From positions 36,314-100,313 of the forward strand of contig CAMDLP010000003.1 of assembly GCA_945901795.1 (NCBI GenBank): a stretch of 64,000 bases of DNA, in the 5' to 3' direction. Below the pieces are notes generated by a model. The model was not told the origin of the DNA, made no database searches, and saw nothing but the letters and a program-made list of their open reading frames with translations. The DNA is from Akkermansia muciniphila (GTDB taxonomy: Bacteria > Verrucomicrobiota > Verrucomicrobiia > Verrucomicrobiales > Akkermansiaceae). Below are positions 54,320-63,890 of the stretch, piece after piece; position 1 is the stretch's first letter; every line of letters begins with the position of its first letter. The position numbers were made by a program, and so were the translations under genes.

Positions 54320-56596
54320 TCACTTCACGTCCGATGCCTGCGATCCGCCGTGGATCTTCAGCAGCCGCTTGCCCTCTTCGAGCAGGAAGGCGGGATCCGA
54401 AAACGGCTCGGCGCCGATGTCCTGCCACAGGACGCGACCGGTCCCGTCGATGAGGAAAGTGCCGTGGAGCGGCTTGTTCTCGAAATCATCGTAGGCGCGA
54501 TAGGAGCGGAACACGTCAAGCGCCGGATCCGCGACGATCGGGAACGGGAACAGGCCCTTGTCGGAATACGCCAGTTGCGATTGTTGCAACTCCCCCACCG
54601 GATCGGTGCTGACCGCGATCATCTCGATCCCCGCCTCGAGAAAACCGTCCCGCTTGGGTGCGAAGGCATTCAGTTGGTCGATGCAGTGGAGGCAGCCGTG
54701 GCCGAGATAAAACAACACCACGACCGGCTTTCCCTTGAATCCGGAAAGCGCGAGCGGGCGGCCCGACGAATCGGGCAGCGTGAAGTCGTGCGCCGGTGGG
54801 GGCGTCCAATCGCGCGGTCCGAGGGATTCCAGATCGGGCCGTAGGCCGACATCGCTCCGCGGCGTGGCGGCGACGCGCCAGTCGGGTCCTTCGCCAAACT
54901 CCGTGGCGATAGCGGCAAGGCGGTGGAAAGGCGGTGCCGACAAGTCGATGGCGGAGGACAGGGTTTTCAAGCGGGCGAACGCCTCGCGGGCGGAGTCGGT
55001 TTCGCCGCAGCGATGGAGAACCTCGACGCGGGCCGCGAGCGGCAGGGTCTGGTCGGGCGCGGCCTCGACCGCTTCCTTGGACAGGCGCAGGGCCTCGTCC
55101 TTCCGGCCAAGCCGGAGCTGGAGCCTCGCCATCGCCGGTTTGGACCGCTTGATGGCATCGAGCGCGGGATCGGGACGTTCTTCGAGGATCGCCCGGTGCG
55201 CCTCGAGTTCGGCTAGGAGTTCCTTGAGTTTCCGCTGGCGGTCGTCGAAGGGCTTGGCGGCGGCCGCCTCGGCCGCGGCGGTAGCCTTGGGGTCCTTCTT
55301 GTCCGCCTCCGCCGCCGCGCGGGCCTGGTTCCGGGCGGCCTCCTGTTCGGCTTCGACCGCGGCCAATCGGGTGGCCACCTCGTCGCGGATCCCGATCAGG
55401 CGCGGCAGTTCCCCCTTCTCGAAGCGGGCGATGCCGAGCAAGCGGAGCTGCTTGTTTCGCTCGTCATCCGAAGTCCCCGGATCGAGGTGACCCGCGTCGG
55501 CAAGGGCGATCGCCTCGTCCCAGAACTCGAATTGCTCAAGGGTTTCCAGCAGGCGCAAGCGGCCGAAGGCCACGCTGGATTTGAAGTTCGCGGGCGAGTT
55601 GAGCACGGGATGCCGCGGGTTGGCCAGCAGCCCCATCGCCACCGCGAGCGCCTCGCGGCCGTTGCCGAGCATCTGCCAGTTGCGGATCAGCCACTCGTTG
55701 TTGTGGACGTAATTGTGGATCTGGTCGGGAAGGACCCGGTGCTCCAGCAATTGCCGGTGATCGACCCGGGCGGAGGCCAACTGGTGCCAGGCGGAGTCGT
55801 CATAACGCCGCAACTTCGAGTAAATATGGCCCGGCATGTGCCACATGTGCGCGATGGCCGGAGCCGTCCGCGCCAGCAGCGCGGCGGAATCGAGCGCCCG
55901 CGCGGCCTTTTCCTCGTCCCACAGGTGGATGCGATAGTGGTGGGCGGGATGCATCGGGCGCTTCGCGAGGACCTGCTGGAGCAGGGTATCCACCGGTTCG
56001 TAGGAATTGATCGGGATTCCCATCCGGCTGAAGTGCCAGATGCGGCAGGCTAGGAACGCCTTGGCCTCGAGGTCGGCGGGATCGGCGTGGACGATCCCCT
56101 CCAGATCGCGGATCAGTTGCCGCCGCTTGGCGAGATCGTTGGTCCCGCTGGCGGTGAGGTAGGCATTCTGGGCATCAATCCAACGTTTGCCGGCCTCGTC
56201 CGCCTGCTCCCGGTGCTCGACCGCCTTCGCGATGAATCCGGCCGCGCGCTTCGGGTTTTCCCAGTTGGCCATCGCCATGCCCCAGTAGGCCATCGCGCAG
56301 CCCGGATCCCGGGCGGCGATGTGGCGGAAAGTGCGCTCGGCCTCGAAATACCAGAAGCCGTGCAATTGGCCGATGCCCTGGTTGAACCAGGCCTGGGCTT
56401 CCGGCCATGAACTCCGGATCGGGAAATCCACGTCGCCGGTGCCGGGAATGCGGTTGGCGAACTGCCGCGGCCCCTCGTTGAACGCCTCGCCCTCGTGCGA
56501 ATGCCCGGCGCGCGGCTCCCCCGCCACCTCTTCAGCCAAGGCCGGTGCCTGGGTCAGGAGAAACGCGAGGTAGACGGCAAGCGGAAGACGCGGCAT
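54320..56596 (-). CDS. Exported TPR-repeat protein with C-terminal AhpC/TSA-type redoxin domain
   Basis: A 758-residue exported protein (signal MPRLPLAVYLAFLLTQAPAL). The N-terminal two-thirds are TPR-like helices, with a conserved block HMPGHIYSKLRRYDDSAWHQ and repeated YWGMAMANW-type motifs. A low-complexity coiled section (about 410-470, Ala/Glu/Lys) follows. The C-terminal domain (about 600-758) is a peroxiredoxin/thioredoxin-like fold with LFYLGHGCLHCIDQLNAF (C-x-x-C near residue 635). It may be a periplasmic thiol-redox protein using TPRs for partner binding. The ATG at 56596 starts the signal peptide. Confidence 0.85.
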   Translation of the reverse strand: MPRLPLAVYLAFLLTQAPALAEEVAGEPRAGHSHEGEAFNEGPRQFANRIPGTGDVDFPIRSSWPEAQAWFNQGIGQLHGFWYFEAERTFRHIAARDPGCAMAYWGMAMANWENPKRAAGFIAKAVEHREQADEAGKRWIDAQNAYLTASGTNDLAKRRQLIRDLEGIVHADPADLEAKAFLACRIWHFSRMGIPINSYEPVDTLLQQVLAKRPMHPAHHYRIHLWDEEKAARALDSAALLARTAPAIAHMWHMPGHIYSKLRRYDDSAWHQLASARVDHRQLLEHRVLPDQIHNYVHNNEWLIRNWQMLGNGREALAVAMGLLANPRHPVLNSPANFKSSVAFGRLRLLETLEQFEFWDEAIALADAGHLDPGTSDDERNKQLRLLGIARFEKGELPRLIGIRDEVATRLAAVEAEQEAARNQARAAAEADKKDPKATAAAEAAAAKPFDDRQRKLKELLAELEAHRAILEERPDPALDAIKRSKPAMARLQLRLGRKDEALRLSKEAVEAAPDQTLPLAARVEVLHRCGETDSAREAFARLKTLSSAIDLSAPPFHRLAAIATEFGEGPDWRVAATPRSDVGLRPDLESLGPRDWTPPPAHDFTLPDSSGRPLALSGFKGKPVVVLFYLGHGCLHCIDQLNAFAPKRDGFLEAGIEMIAVSTDPVGELQQSQLAYSDKGLFPFPIVADPALDVFRSYRAYDDFENKPLHGTFLIDGTGRVLWQDIGAEPFSDPAFLLEEGKRLLKIHGGSQASDVK

Positions 56597-56759
56597 GGCG
56601 GGACGGAATACAAAGCAAGGCACGTCCTTACAAGCGCTGAAGGACAGCGCGATCTTTCATACCCGCGGGTTTCGACGGCGTGAGGGCGACAAATGGGTAT
56701 GAGGCCTCGCGCGTTCACATTTGGCTGGCTGGCCAGCGCGTTTTTGGGCAGTTGTCGGC

Positions 56760-57457
56760 ATGGCGCGACCGATCCGTTTCCAGTATCCCGGGGCAATCTA
56801 CCCCGTGATGGCCCGCGGCGACGGCGGCAAGGCGGTGTTTGAGACCGATGACGACCGGAAATCGTTCGTATTCCGGCTGGGACAGGTTTGCGCCAGTCAC
56901 GGCTGGCAGGTTCACGCATGGGTGCTCATGAGAAACCATTTCCACCTGCTGCTCGCAACCTGCCAAGCTACGTCAAAGGGAACGGGCCGGACTGGTTGGT
57001 GATGGACCGGGTGTTGCGCTCCTTTGAACTGGCGCAGGATGGCCGGGGCCGGCGGGCCTACGTCGCGTGGTCGGAAGCGAGGGCGGACAACGCTGGCGGC
57101 GAGATTGACGAAGAAGCGATGGCGGCGATCCGGCGCGGATGGTATCTGGGCAAGCAAACCTTCAAGGACCGGCTGTTGGAACTTTTGGAAAAACCAGGTC
57201 AGACCGGCGGCGGCACGCGCAACCGCACAGGCGAGGCATTGAAGGAGCATGGCGAGTCGGAAGCGGAACGCATCGTCCGCCATGTGGCGAAAATCCTAGG
57301 CCTGCCGTCCACGGCGGATGCCATGGCCAAGCTGCCAAAGAGTGATGAACGCAAGGTGGTGGTCGCCGCATTGCTGCGCGGCAGGACGAGCGCGGGCAAA
57401 TCTTGGATCACCAGGCGGCTGGCCATGGGGCATCCCGGTTCGGTGAGCCTCAGATGA
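56760..57457 (+). pseudogene. Decayed RAYT/Y1 transposase
   Basis: The first frame (56760 onward) has the family start MARPIRFQYPGAIYPVMARG and the HUH region VLMRNHFHLLLAT (NHFHLL in place of the usual NHYHLL). Near 56965 the sequence jumps to GPDWLVMDRVLRSFEL in another frame, which continues to the normal C-terminus (RRLAMGHPGSVS). About 100 residues with the catalytic Tyr region are missing, so it is nonfunctional. It is of a different RAYT subtype from the element in metH. Confidence 0.85.
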
Positions 57458-57464
57458 TCGGCTC

Positions 57465-57674
57465 TTGCCGGAAATCCGGGGAACTGCCATCCACCATCTG
57501 TGCGCTTGGCAAAAGCACCCGATGATGCTGGTGGAACTAAGGGACGGTGGGATTTTCCTGCAACCGGCAGAGGCGCTGCCCGTGCGCGAGATTCCCGAGG
57601 AAACCTTGCGCGGCTGGATCGCGGAAGATGAAAAGGACACCGAGAATTTTTGGAGAAAGGCCGGCAAGGCGTGA
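57465..57674 (+). CDS. Probable antitoxin partner of the PIN toxin (possibly N-terminally truncated)
   Basis: The frame opens with TTG or with ATG at 57522/57525. The readable part, MLVELRDGGIFLQPAEALPV followed by REIPEETLRGWIAEDEKDTE, is like the tail of AbrB-type antitoxins (second DNA-binding strand and toxin-binding helix). The expected first half is not obvious, so it may have been lost next to the decayed RAYT. The end overlaps the PIN gene by 4 bp (GTGA). Confidence 0.5.
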   Translation: MPEIRGTAIHHLCAWQKHPMMLVELRDGGIFLQPAEALPVREIPEETLRGWIAEDEKDTENFWRKAGKA

Positions 57675-58081
57675 AGATTTTCCTGGATAGCAGCGTGCTG
57701 CTTTCCGCCTGCGGATCGGGAAAATCGCTGTCCCAGCTGATCACGGAACTGGCCCCCGACCGGGGCTGGCGCTTGATTTCGGCCAGCTACTGCCGCGCGG
57801 AAACGAGTAAGAACATCGGAAAAATCGGCGCGGAAGCGGCCCTGAGATGGCCGGGCATGCAGGCCAAGGTCGAGTGGGTTCCCAATGCTCTTACCAGCAA
57901 GAAGCCGCTGCTGTTGACCGCCTCCAAAGAGAAGCCGGTGCTGATTTCCGCGCTGCCGGCCAAGTGCGAGGTGCTGCTGACCTTGGACAAAGGTGATTTC
58001 GGAATCGTGCTGGGAACGACGGTTTATGGGATGCGAGTGAGCACGCCACGCGATTTTTTGATCGGCGAGGGGTTCGGCTGA
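57671..58081 (+). CDS. PIN-domain toxin (VapC-like)
   Basis: A 136-residue PIN-domain ribonuclease candidate. It begins VKIFLDSSVLLSACGSGKSL with the first catalytic Asp; later acids occur in ASYCRAETSKNIG and LLTLDKGDFGIVL. The GTG at 57671 overlaps the antitoxin stop by 4 bp. It belongs to the PIN group with the start FLDSSVLLS. Appears complete, though its antitoxin may be damaged. Confidence 0.78.
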   Translation: MKIFLDSSVLLSACGSGKSLSQLITELAPDRGWRLISASYCRAETSKNIGKIGAEAALRWPGMQAKVEWVPNALTSKKPLLLTASKEKPVLISALPAKCEVLLTLDKGDFGIVLGTTVYGMRVSTPRDFLIGEGFG

Positions 58082-58152
58082 GGCGGCGGTTTGGAGCAAA
58101 CGAACCGCGAATGGACGCGAATTGACGCGAATGATCGGGATGATCGCTGTTT

Positions 58153-58285
58153 TCATGGCTGGAGCACCTCCACGCGGTAGAATTTTCCAGAAGCGGTGAC
58201 GGCGGGATCGGCGTGTTCCACTTCGATCCCTGCGCCGGTGACGCGGGAATTGGGAAGCTCGACCCAGGTGGATAGATCAGAGGTT
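58153..58285 (-). pseudogene. C-terminal remnant of a secreted verrucomicrobial protein
   Basis: A minus-strand frame reads SDLSTWVELPNSRVTGAG, then HADPAVTASGKFYRVEV and LQP-stop. This is the usual end of verrucomicrobial exported proteins (compare the tails at 11029 and 12552: DLSDWEVAGVSGSG...). No upstream part remains, since a stop precedes it. Only the tail survived. Confidence 0.6.
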
Positions 58286-58353
58286 CAGGCGATTGGTCAG
58301 GACCTGTTTCCTGCCGACAATGGATTCCAGAGGCAGGATCATAGTCTTCTCGA

Positions 58354-59871
58354 TTACAACAAGATGCTCTTGATGAGCTTGCCGTGTTCGACCCCGGTGG
58401 GTTTGAGGTCCACACCAAGGACCCGCTTGGTGAGGCGGTCCGACTCGATGCCCAGGGTGTGGCATGCGGTCGCGATGAGGTCGCGCGGGTGCACCTTGTC
58501 TCCGACATCTAGCAAATTGAAGGCGAAGTCGTCGGTCTGGCCGTGTGAAGTTCCGCCCTTGATGCCGCCGCCAGCCATCCAGTTGGTGAAGCACTTGGCG
58601 TGGTGATCGCGGCCGTCCCCGCCCTGCGAGTAGGTGGTGCGGCCGAACTCGCCACCCCAGATGACCAGCGTGTCGTCTAACAGGCCCCGGCGTTTCAAAT
58701 CGGTGATCAGGGCGTAACAGGCGCGGTCGGTGGCGCCGCACAACGCGTTCATGCCACCGCTGAGTCCGCCGTGGAAGTCCCAGCCGCGCTGGTAGATTTG
58801 GGTGAAGCGCACGCCGCGCTCGGCCATGCGGCGGGCCATCAGGCAGTTGTAGGTGAAGCTGCCGGGCTTCTTGGCGTCGGGGCCGTAGAGCTCCCAAGTG
58901 CTTTCCGGCTCGTCGGAAAAATCCGCGAGTTCCGGCACGCTCATCTGCATGTTGAACGCCATTTCATACTGGGCGATGCGCGCGTGGGTCTCGGAATCGC
59001 CGAGAGACTTGAAGGTGCGCTCGTTATGTTCGGCAACGCCGTCTATCAGGTTGCGCCGCAATGCGCGGTCCATGCCTTCGGGATCGCGCAGGTAGAGCAC
59101 GGGATCAGCACCTGCCCGCAGCGCGACGCCGGCGTGTTCGGTGGGCAAAAACGAACTCGACCACAGGCGCGGTGTCACCGGTTGACCCGAAAGGCCGGGC
59201 AGCTGGGTGGAGTTAAGCACGACGAACGAGGGCAGGTTCGAGTTCATGCTGCCCAAGCCGTAGGAAATCCATGCGCCAAGCGCCGGCCGGCCGGGAAACA
59301 TCGCGGCCGTATTCATGAGCATGATGGCTGGCTCGTGATTGATCGCGTCCGAGTACATCGAATGGATTGTGGCGATGTCGTCCACGCACTTGGCGGTCCA
59401 CGGCAAGGCATCGCTGACGAAGCGGCCGCATTGGCCGTACTGCTTGAACTTGAACGGGCTCGCCTTGACGGTGAAACGCGAACTGCCGGCGGTCATGCCG
59501 CTGGGTTTGAAGTCGGCACCCAGAATTTCTTTGGGAATGTCCTGACCATTGAATTCTTCCAGGCGCGGCTTGTAATCCCACATGTCCTGGTGCGGCGGAC
59601 CACCTGCCATGAAGAGCCAGATTACGCGCTTTGCCTTGCCTGTATTGTGAGGGGCGCCGAGCGAACCTTGGCCTTGGCCAGCGGCGAATGCACTGTCACT
59701 GCCGAGCAAGTGTGCCAAGCCCAAACCACCCAAGGTCGAGCCAGCTCGCCGCAGGAAGTGCCGGCGTGTGATCGCGACCTTCCACTCTTCCTTGAGGGCG
59801 CTGGGGATCGGCAGGTTCAAAACGGTGGGACCTTCGCCGTGATGGTCGGAGCAGGGCTGTTTGTGAGACAT
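58354..59871 (-). CDS. DUF1501 protein with Tat-like signal (second copy)
   Basis: A 505-residue DUF1501 protein, paralogous to the one at 28569. Tat-type motif ITRRHFLRRAGSTLGGLGLA near residues 33-52, then [65 protein letters not shown] and HHAKCFTNWMAGGG. It lies 4 bp after its DUF1549/DUF1553 partner. Start ATG 59871; upstream extension in frame overlaps the partner gene. Function as for the other pair, unknown. Confidence 0.9.
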   Translation of the reverse strand: MSHKQPCSDHHGEGPTVLNLPIPSALKEEWKVAITRRHFLRRAGSTLGGLGLAHLLGSDSAFAAGQGQGSLGAPHNTGKAKRVIWLFMAGGPPHQDMWDYKPRLEEFNGQDIPKEILGADFKPSGMTAGSSRFTVKASPFKFKQYGQCGRFVSDALPWTAKCVDDIATIHSMYSDAINHEPAIMLMNTAAMFPGRPALGAWISYGLGSMNSNLPSFVVLNSTQLPGLSGQPVTPRLWSSSFLPTEHAGVALRAGADPVLYLRDPEGMDRALRRNLIDGVAEHNERTFKSLGDSETHARIAQYEMAFNMQMSVPELADFSDEPESTWELYGPDAKKPGSFTYNCLMARRMAERGVRFTQIYQRGWDFHGGLSGGMNALCGATDRACYALITDLKRRGLLDDTLVIWGGEFGRTTYSQGGDGRDHHAKCFTNWMAGGGIKGGTSHGQTDDFAFNLLDVGDKVHPRDLIATACHTLGIESDRLTKRVLGVDLKPTGVEHGKLIKSILL

Positions 59872-59875
59872 GAGA

Positions 59876-62800
59876 TTACTTGTTAACGAATTCGTCGGTG
59901 TTGAGCAGGATGTTCGCGATGCCCATCCACGAAGCCACTTCGATCGGCGGCATTTCCGCCGGCGTCGGGGTGTCGCCTTGGGCCAGGAGTTTCTTGGCAT
60001 TCTCTTCGGTGAGTTGTGCCTTCACCTTTGCGAGGCGGGAAAGATAGGAGGCGACTTCTTCAGGCAAAAGCGGACGCGACAAGACGCGCCTTGCCATGAA
60101 GTCGAGACGTATCTTCGGATCGGGCGATGCCTGCATGGCGTGGATTCCCAGCACGCGCGCCGCTTCGAGAAAGGTGACATCGTTCATCAGCGCGAGCGCG
60201 GCCAGAGGGGTGTTGGTGCGGTTGCGGCGCGCGCACGATGTCAGGCGGTCGGTGGCATCAAAGATGTCGAGCTCCGGGTGGACTGCGGTGCGCTTGACGA
60301 ATTGGTACATGCTGCGGCGATAGAGCATCGGCCCGTTGTGGCGGTAGTAGATGTGAGTATCCGATGGGTAGGAGTTGGTCCAAACGCCGTCGGGTTGGTA
60401 GCCAAGAAACGAAGGGCCGCCCCGCTTGTTCGTGTTGAGCAAGCCAGCGGATTGCAAGGCGATGTCGCGCAGCACTTCGGAGTCCACGCGGTGACGCGGG
60501 CCATGTGACCACAAGCGGTTGCGCGGGTCTTTCTCGCTAGCCAACGGCGTGACCACAGCAGACTGACGGTAGGCCATCGACATCACCAGTTGACGATAGA
60601 GCCGCTTGAATCTCCATGCTGAATTTTTTGCTTCGCCTTCTTGGAAATCCACCGCCAACCAGTCGAGCAATTCGGGGTGGCTCGGGCGCTCGCCGACGAT
60701 GCCGAAGTCTTCGGCCGACTCGACCAACGGCATGCCGAAAATTTCGTTCCAAGCGCGATTGACCGTCACCCGGGCGGTCAGCGGATTATCCTTCATCGTC
60801 ACCCACTGCGCCAAGCCAAGCCGGTTCGCCGGAGTGCCCGGCGGCGGCTCGGGGAGGAAAGAAGGAGTTCTCGCATACACCCGCTCGAGGCGCGAACCGT
60901 AATCACCCCGCGAGATGACGTGGGCGAAGGCAGGTGTTGGTTTCTCGCGGCAAATCAGCGTGCCGGAGCCGAGCGTGCCCTCATACATCTGGGTCAGTGA
61001 TTCGCTGACCTTCTTGCTTTCCTCTGGATTGTTAGCTCCCTGATAGTGGACCACCTTGGTCTTGGCGGAGAGCGCGTCCATCTCGGCCTGCGCTTTGGCC
61101 ATCTGTTCTTTCAACGTTTTGACCTTGGTGCCGGCGGCGTTGTCCCAGGTAAAGTAGGCTTCGCGCGCGGCGTCTTTTTCAAAAGGCGTCCAGCTCTTGT
61201 AGTCTGGCTTGGTCGCGTGGACTTCGGCTAAAGGGGCAAGCCATGGCAGGCGGCCTATTTCGACGTCGGCCAGCGCACGCTGATAGATACGCACATCCAG
61301 CAGTCCGACCCCGCGGAGGGGATTGGCCGTGGCATCGGCACCGCCGCGGCGACCCAGGTTGAATGGGGTTTCGGTTTTCAACGAGCTAATCAGGCTGTCT
61401 TTGCTGACTTCCATTTCCACCGGCTTGCCATCGATGTGGATTTTAATGCCGGCAGCCTTGCCCGAGCCATCGTAGGTGGCCGAGACATGAGCCCACTCGG
61501 TACGCTGAATGGCGGGTTTGGACATCACTGAAATGGCGTCGTTCTTGTTCCAATCACCGAATAGGGAAAAGCGGATCCGCCCATTGGTGAGTCCAAGTTC
61601 CCAGCCACCTTTGAGTGTGGCTCCATCGACGCGCGACACGATGCCACCTTCCGCGGAACCCTGGCCCAGGGGTTCCTCGTTCCAACGCACCCAAGTCGAG
61701 ACCGTGAAGGACTGGTTTTTCTCGAAATTGCCAACTTCCGGCGCTTGGAACCGGGTGTTATTGTCGAGGCGGAAGGAGACTGTTAGAAGTGGGTATTCAT
61801 CCCATAAAGGAGGTGCACCCTCGAAGGTGTATTCCTTGCCTGAGACCTGGTCGCGGATGCGCTTGTCATGGCCAACACCCGTGCAATCCTCGCGGTTCAG
61901 ACGGAAGCGGGCGGAGAGATCTTTCGGGTCGATATCTTTGGGTCCACTCGGGCCGGCCAGCCAGGCGGCCACCTCGGCGTCGGAGGCGGCATGCAGCGCA
62001 TCGAGCTCGACCTGCGCTGTGGATTTCCGTAGTTGGGCTGCGTCGAAGGCAACGCGATCGGCTTCCGGCGGCAGCACCAGGAAAGGCGGCCAGTTGTCGT
62101 TGTCATTGTGGTAAGGCTTCTCCGCCACGTTGCCGAAATACGCCGACAATGCATAAAAATCCCGCTGCGTCATCGGGTCATACTTGTGGTCATGGCACAC
62201 AGCGCAGCCACCCGTCATGCCCATGAACACGGTCGTGAAAGCCTCGGTGCGCTCGCGTTTGACGTTGACCCAAAGTTCCTGCGGGATCGTGCCGCCTTCG
62301 CCCGAAGCCAGGCCTGCTCGGACGAAACCGGTGGCGACCAAGGCGTCGAGATCACCGGCGGGCATCAGGTCGCCGGCGAGCTGCTCGGTGGCGAAGCGGT
62401 CGAAGGGCTTGTCGTCATTGAAGCTCTTGATGAGGTAATCGCGGTAGGGCCAGATGGCACGGTAGGGGTCCACGTGGATCCCGTGGGTGTCGCCATAGCG
62501 GGCGTAATCGAGCCAATAGCGGGCGCGATGCTCGCCGTAGGCTGGCGAGGCCAGCAGGCGGTCCACCACCTTGGCGTAGGCCGTGTCGGGATCCGCTGGA
62601 TCAGCGGTGAAGGCGGCGACTTCCTCGGGCGTCGGCAGCAAGCCGGTCAAGTCGAGCGTCACGCGGCGAATCAAGGCGCTGCGGCCGGCTTCGGCATTGG
62701 GCTTGAGTCCGGCCTCGTCGAGCTTGGCCAGGATGAAGCGGTCCACTGTCGTTTTGCCCCAAGCTTCGTCGGAGACCTTCGGCAGCGCGGCCTTGATCGG

Positions 62801-63259
62801 TTTTTCAAAAGCCCAGTGGTCGCGGAATTCGGCACCTTGGGCGATCCAGTCGCGCAGCAGTTTGATTTGTGCCGGGCTCAGGAGTTTCTCCTTGTCCTGC
62901 GGCATCCTCACATCGGGGTCGTGCGATTCCACCCGACGGACCAGTTCGCTTTTGTCCGGGCTACCGGCGACGATGGTGCGCTCGCCGTTGTCACCGATAT
63001 ACGCCAGTGCCTGGTCGCGAATATCCAGACGCAGAGGCTTGGCCTTCGGCTCGCGGGTGGCGGTGTCCGGCCCGTGGCAGTGGTAGCAGTAGTTGGAGAG
63101 GATCGGCTGAATATCCCGGTTGTAATCCAACTTCGCCACGATCGGCTGAGTCTGAGTCGTCGCGGATACAGTTGCCGGTTGCTTGTCACACCCGGAAAAA
63201 ACAGTGCAAGCCGCAATAACTGCCGGAAAATAAACGAATCGGCGGACAGGATGGCGCAT
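59876..63259 (-). CDS. Planctomycete-type cytochrome c / DUF1549 / LamG / DUF1553 lipoprotein (second copy)
   Basis: An 1127-residue lipoprotein with lipobox VFSGC (Cys about residue 24). PSD1 heme site YCYHCHGPD near residue 60; DUF1549 with FILAKLDEAGLKPNAE and GMTGGCAVCHDHKYDP (another CxxCH); LamG-like centre (about 490-640, RFSLFGDWNKNDA, IKIHIDGKPVEMEV); DUF1553 C-terminal with RLGLAQWVTMKDNPLTARVT and TNTPLAALALMNDVTFLEAA. It forms an operon with the DUF1501 gene. ATG at 63259 opens the lipoprotein signal. Confidence 0.88.
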   Translation of the reverse strand: MRHPVRRFVYFPAVIAACTVFSGCDKQPATVSATTQTQPIVAKLDYNRDIQPILSNYCYHCHGPDTATREPKAKPLRLDIRDQALAYIGDNGERTIVAGSPDKSELVRRVESHDPDVRMPQDKEKLLSPAQIKLLRDWIAQGAEFRDHWAFEKPIKAALPKVSDEAWGKTTVDRFILAKLDEAGLKPNAEAGRSALIRRVTLDLTGLLPTPEEVAAFTADPADPDTAYAKVVDRLLASPAYGEHRARYWLDYARYGDTHGIHVDPYRAIWPYRDYLIKSFNDDKPFDRFATEQLAGDLMPAGDLDALVATGFVRAGLASGEGGTIPQELWVNVKRERTEAFTTVFMGMTGGCAVCHDHKYDPMTQRDFYALSAYFGNVAEKPYHNDNDNWPPFLVLPPEADRVAFDAAQLRKSTAQVELDALHAASDAEVAAWLAGPSGPKDIDPKDLSARFRLNREDCTGVGHDKRIRDQVSGKEYTFEGAPPLWDEYPLLTVSFRLDNNTRFQAPEVGNFEKNQSFTVSTWVRWNEEPLGQGSAEGGIVSRVDGATLKGGWELGLTNGRIRFSLFGDWNKNDAISVMSKPAIQRTEWAHVSATYDGSGKAAGIKIHIDGKPVEMEVSKDSLISSLKTETPFNLGRRGGADATANPLRGVGLLDVRIYQRALADVEIGRLPWLAPLAEVHATKPDYKSWTPFEKDAAREAYFTWDNAAGTKVKTLKEQMAKAQAEMDALSAKTKVVHYQGANNPEESKKVSESLTQMYEGTLGSGTLICREKPTPAFAHVISRGDYGSRLERVYARTPSFLPEPPPGTPANRLGLAQWVTMKDNPLTARVTVNRAWNEIFGMPLVESAEDFGIVGERPSHPELLDWLAVDFQEGEAKNSAWRFKRLYRQLVMSMAYRQSAVVTPLASEKDPRNRLWSHGPRHRVDSEVLRDIALQSAGLLNTNKRGGPSFLGYQPDGVWTNSYPSDTHIYYRHNGPMLYRRSMYQFVKRTAVHPELDIFDATDRLTSCARRNRTNTPLAALALMNDVTFLEAARVLGIHAMQASPDPKIRLDFMARRVLSRPLLPEEVASYLSRLAKVKAQLTEENAKKLLAQGDTPTPAEMPPIEVASWMGIANILLNTDEFVNK

Positions 63260-63480
63260 ACGATGGATGATGTATGGAAGGGCGACTGGATAGACAAGGG
63301 GCGAATTCCAGCGGGTAAGCGGGATGATCGAAGATCCTTCACGATGGGATAAAGAAAAATTTCGAGAATCAGGGTGTAGAGGGCGCCCCCCTCCGTTTCA
63401 GGGTGCTCGTTGAACGGCCGGAGTAAGGCTCATGCAATCGGGCGTCCATTGGACCTGCCTGCCCTTGTTCCCCATCACGA

Positions 63481-63518
63481 CCTCCCCGACCGGAACCCTT
63501 CCGGCCGGGGAGGTTTCT
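63481..63518 (+). terminator. Terminator-like hairpin
   Basis: CCTCCCCGACCGGAA pairs with TTCCGGCCGGGGAGG (one mismatch) around a CCC loop, followed by TTTCTT. It probably belonged to a gene that has since been lost. Confidence 0.6.
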
Positions 63519-63589
63519 TCCACGGATACGCTCAACGATCCCAAGGAGTCGGACACACTTTTTTATACGGTCCCGTGACCTGCAGCGGC

Positions 63590-63712
63590 GAGGCCGGATC
63601 CGTGCGTGAAGCCTGTAAGGCGGTGGCAGAAACGCAGCACGACGTGATTCTCATGGACCTGCGCCTGGGCCACGGTGAGGGGCTCGATCTGATCGCTGTC
63701 GTCGATGATGAA
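63590..63712 (+). pseudogene. Response-regulator receiver-domain remnant
   Basis: A stretch of the plus-strand frame reads SVREACKAVAETQHDVILMD followed by LRLGHGEGLDLI. That is the core strand of a REC domain with its phospho-acceptor Asp (ILMDLRL) and the GxGLDLI loop. Upstream and downstream parts are not recognisable, so only a fragment is left. Confidence 0.55.
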
Positions 63713-63854
63713 CCTCGACGTTTCCCAGTCGGTATAGGTGGCGATGACGGCGGTGAGCGCCCGGCGACCGAGACACAGTGGCCGCAGATAGACCGCTTAC
63801 GGGCGCGCAAATCAGGACCAAGGCATTGGGGGCAAGGGGCTTGAGCCAGATGCA

Positions 63855-63890
63855 AAAAAAGAGCCCGGCTCCAATTGCTTGGAGCCGGGC
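63855..63890 (-). terminator. rRNA operon terminator
   Basis: On the minus strand GCCCGGCTCCAA pairs perfectly with TTGGAGCCGGGC around GCAA, followed by TCTTTTTTT. It directly follows the 5S rRNA. Confidence 0.95.

Larger units (their letters stand above)
63260..63854. other. Intergenic region between lipoprotein gene and 5S rRNA
   Basis: About 600 bp without an intact gene. Contains a strong hairpin (63481-63518) and a response-regulator remnant (63590-63712). Other stretches look degenerate. Confidence 0.5.

Noticed and set aside
63410..63844. A full 144-codon gene
   Set aside because: Only a short stretch resembles a receiver domain; the rest is unlike protein and the start would be TTG.
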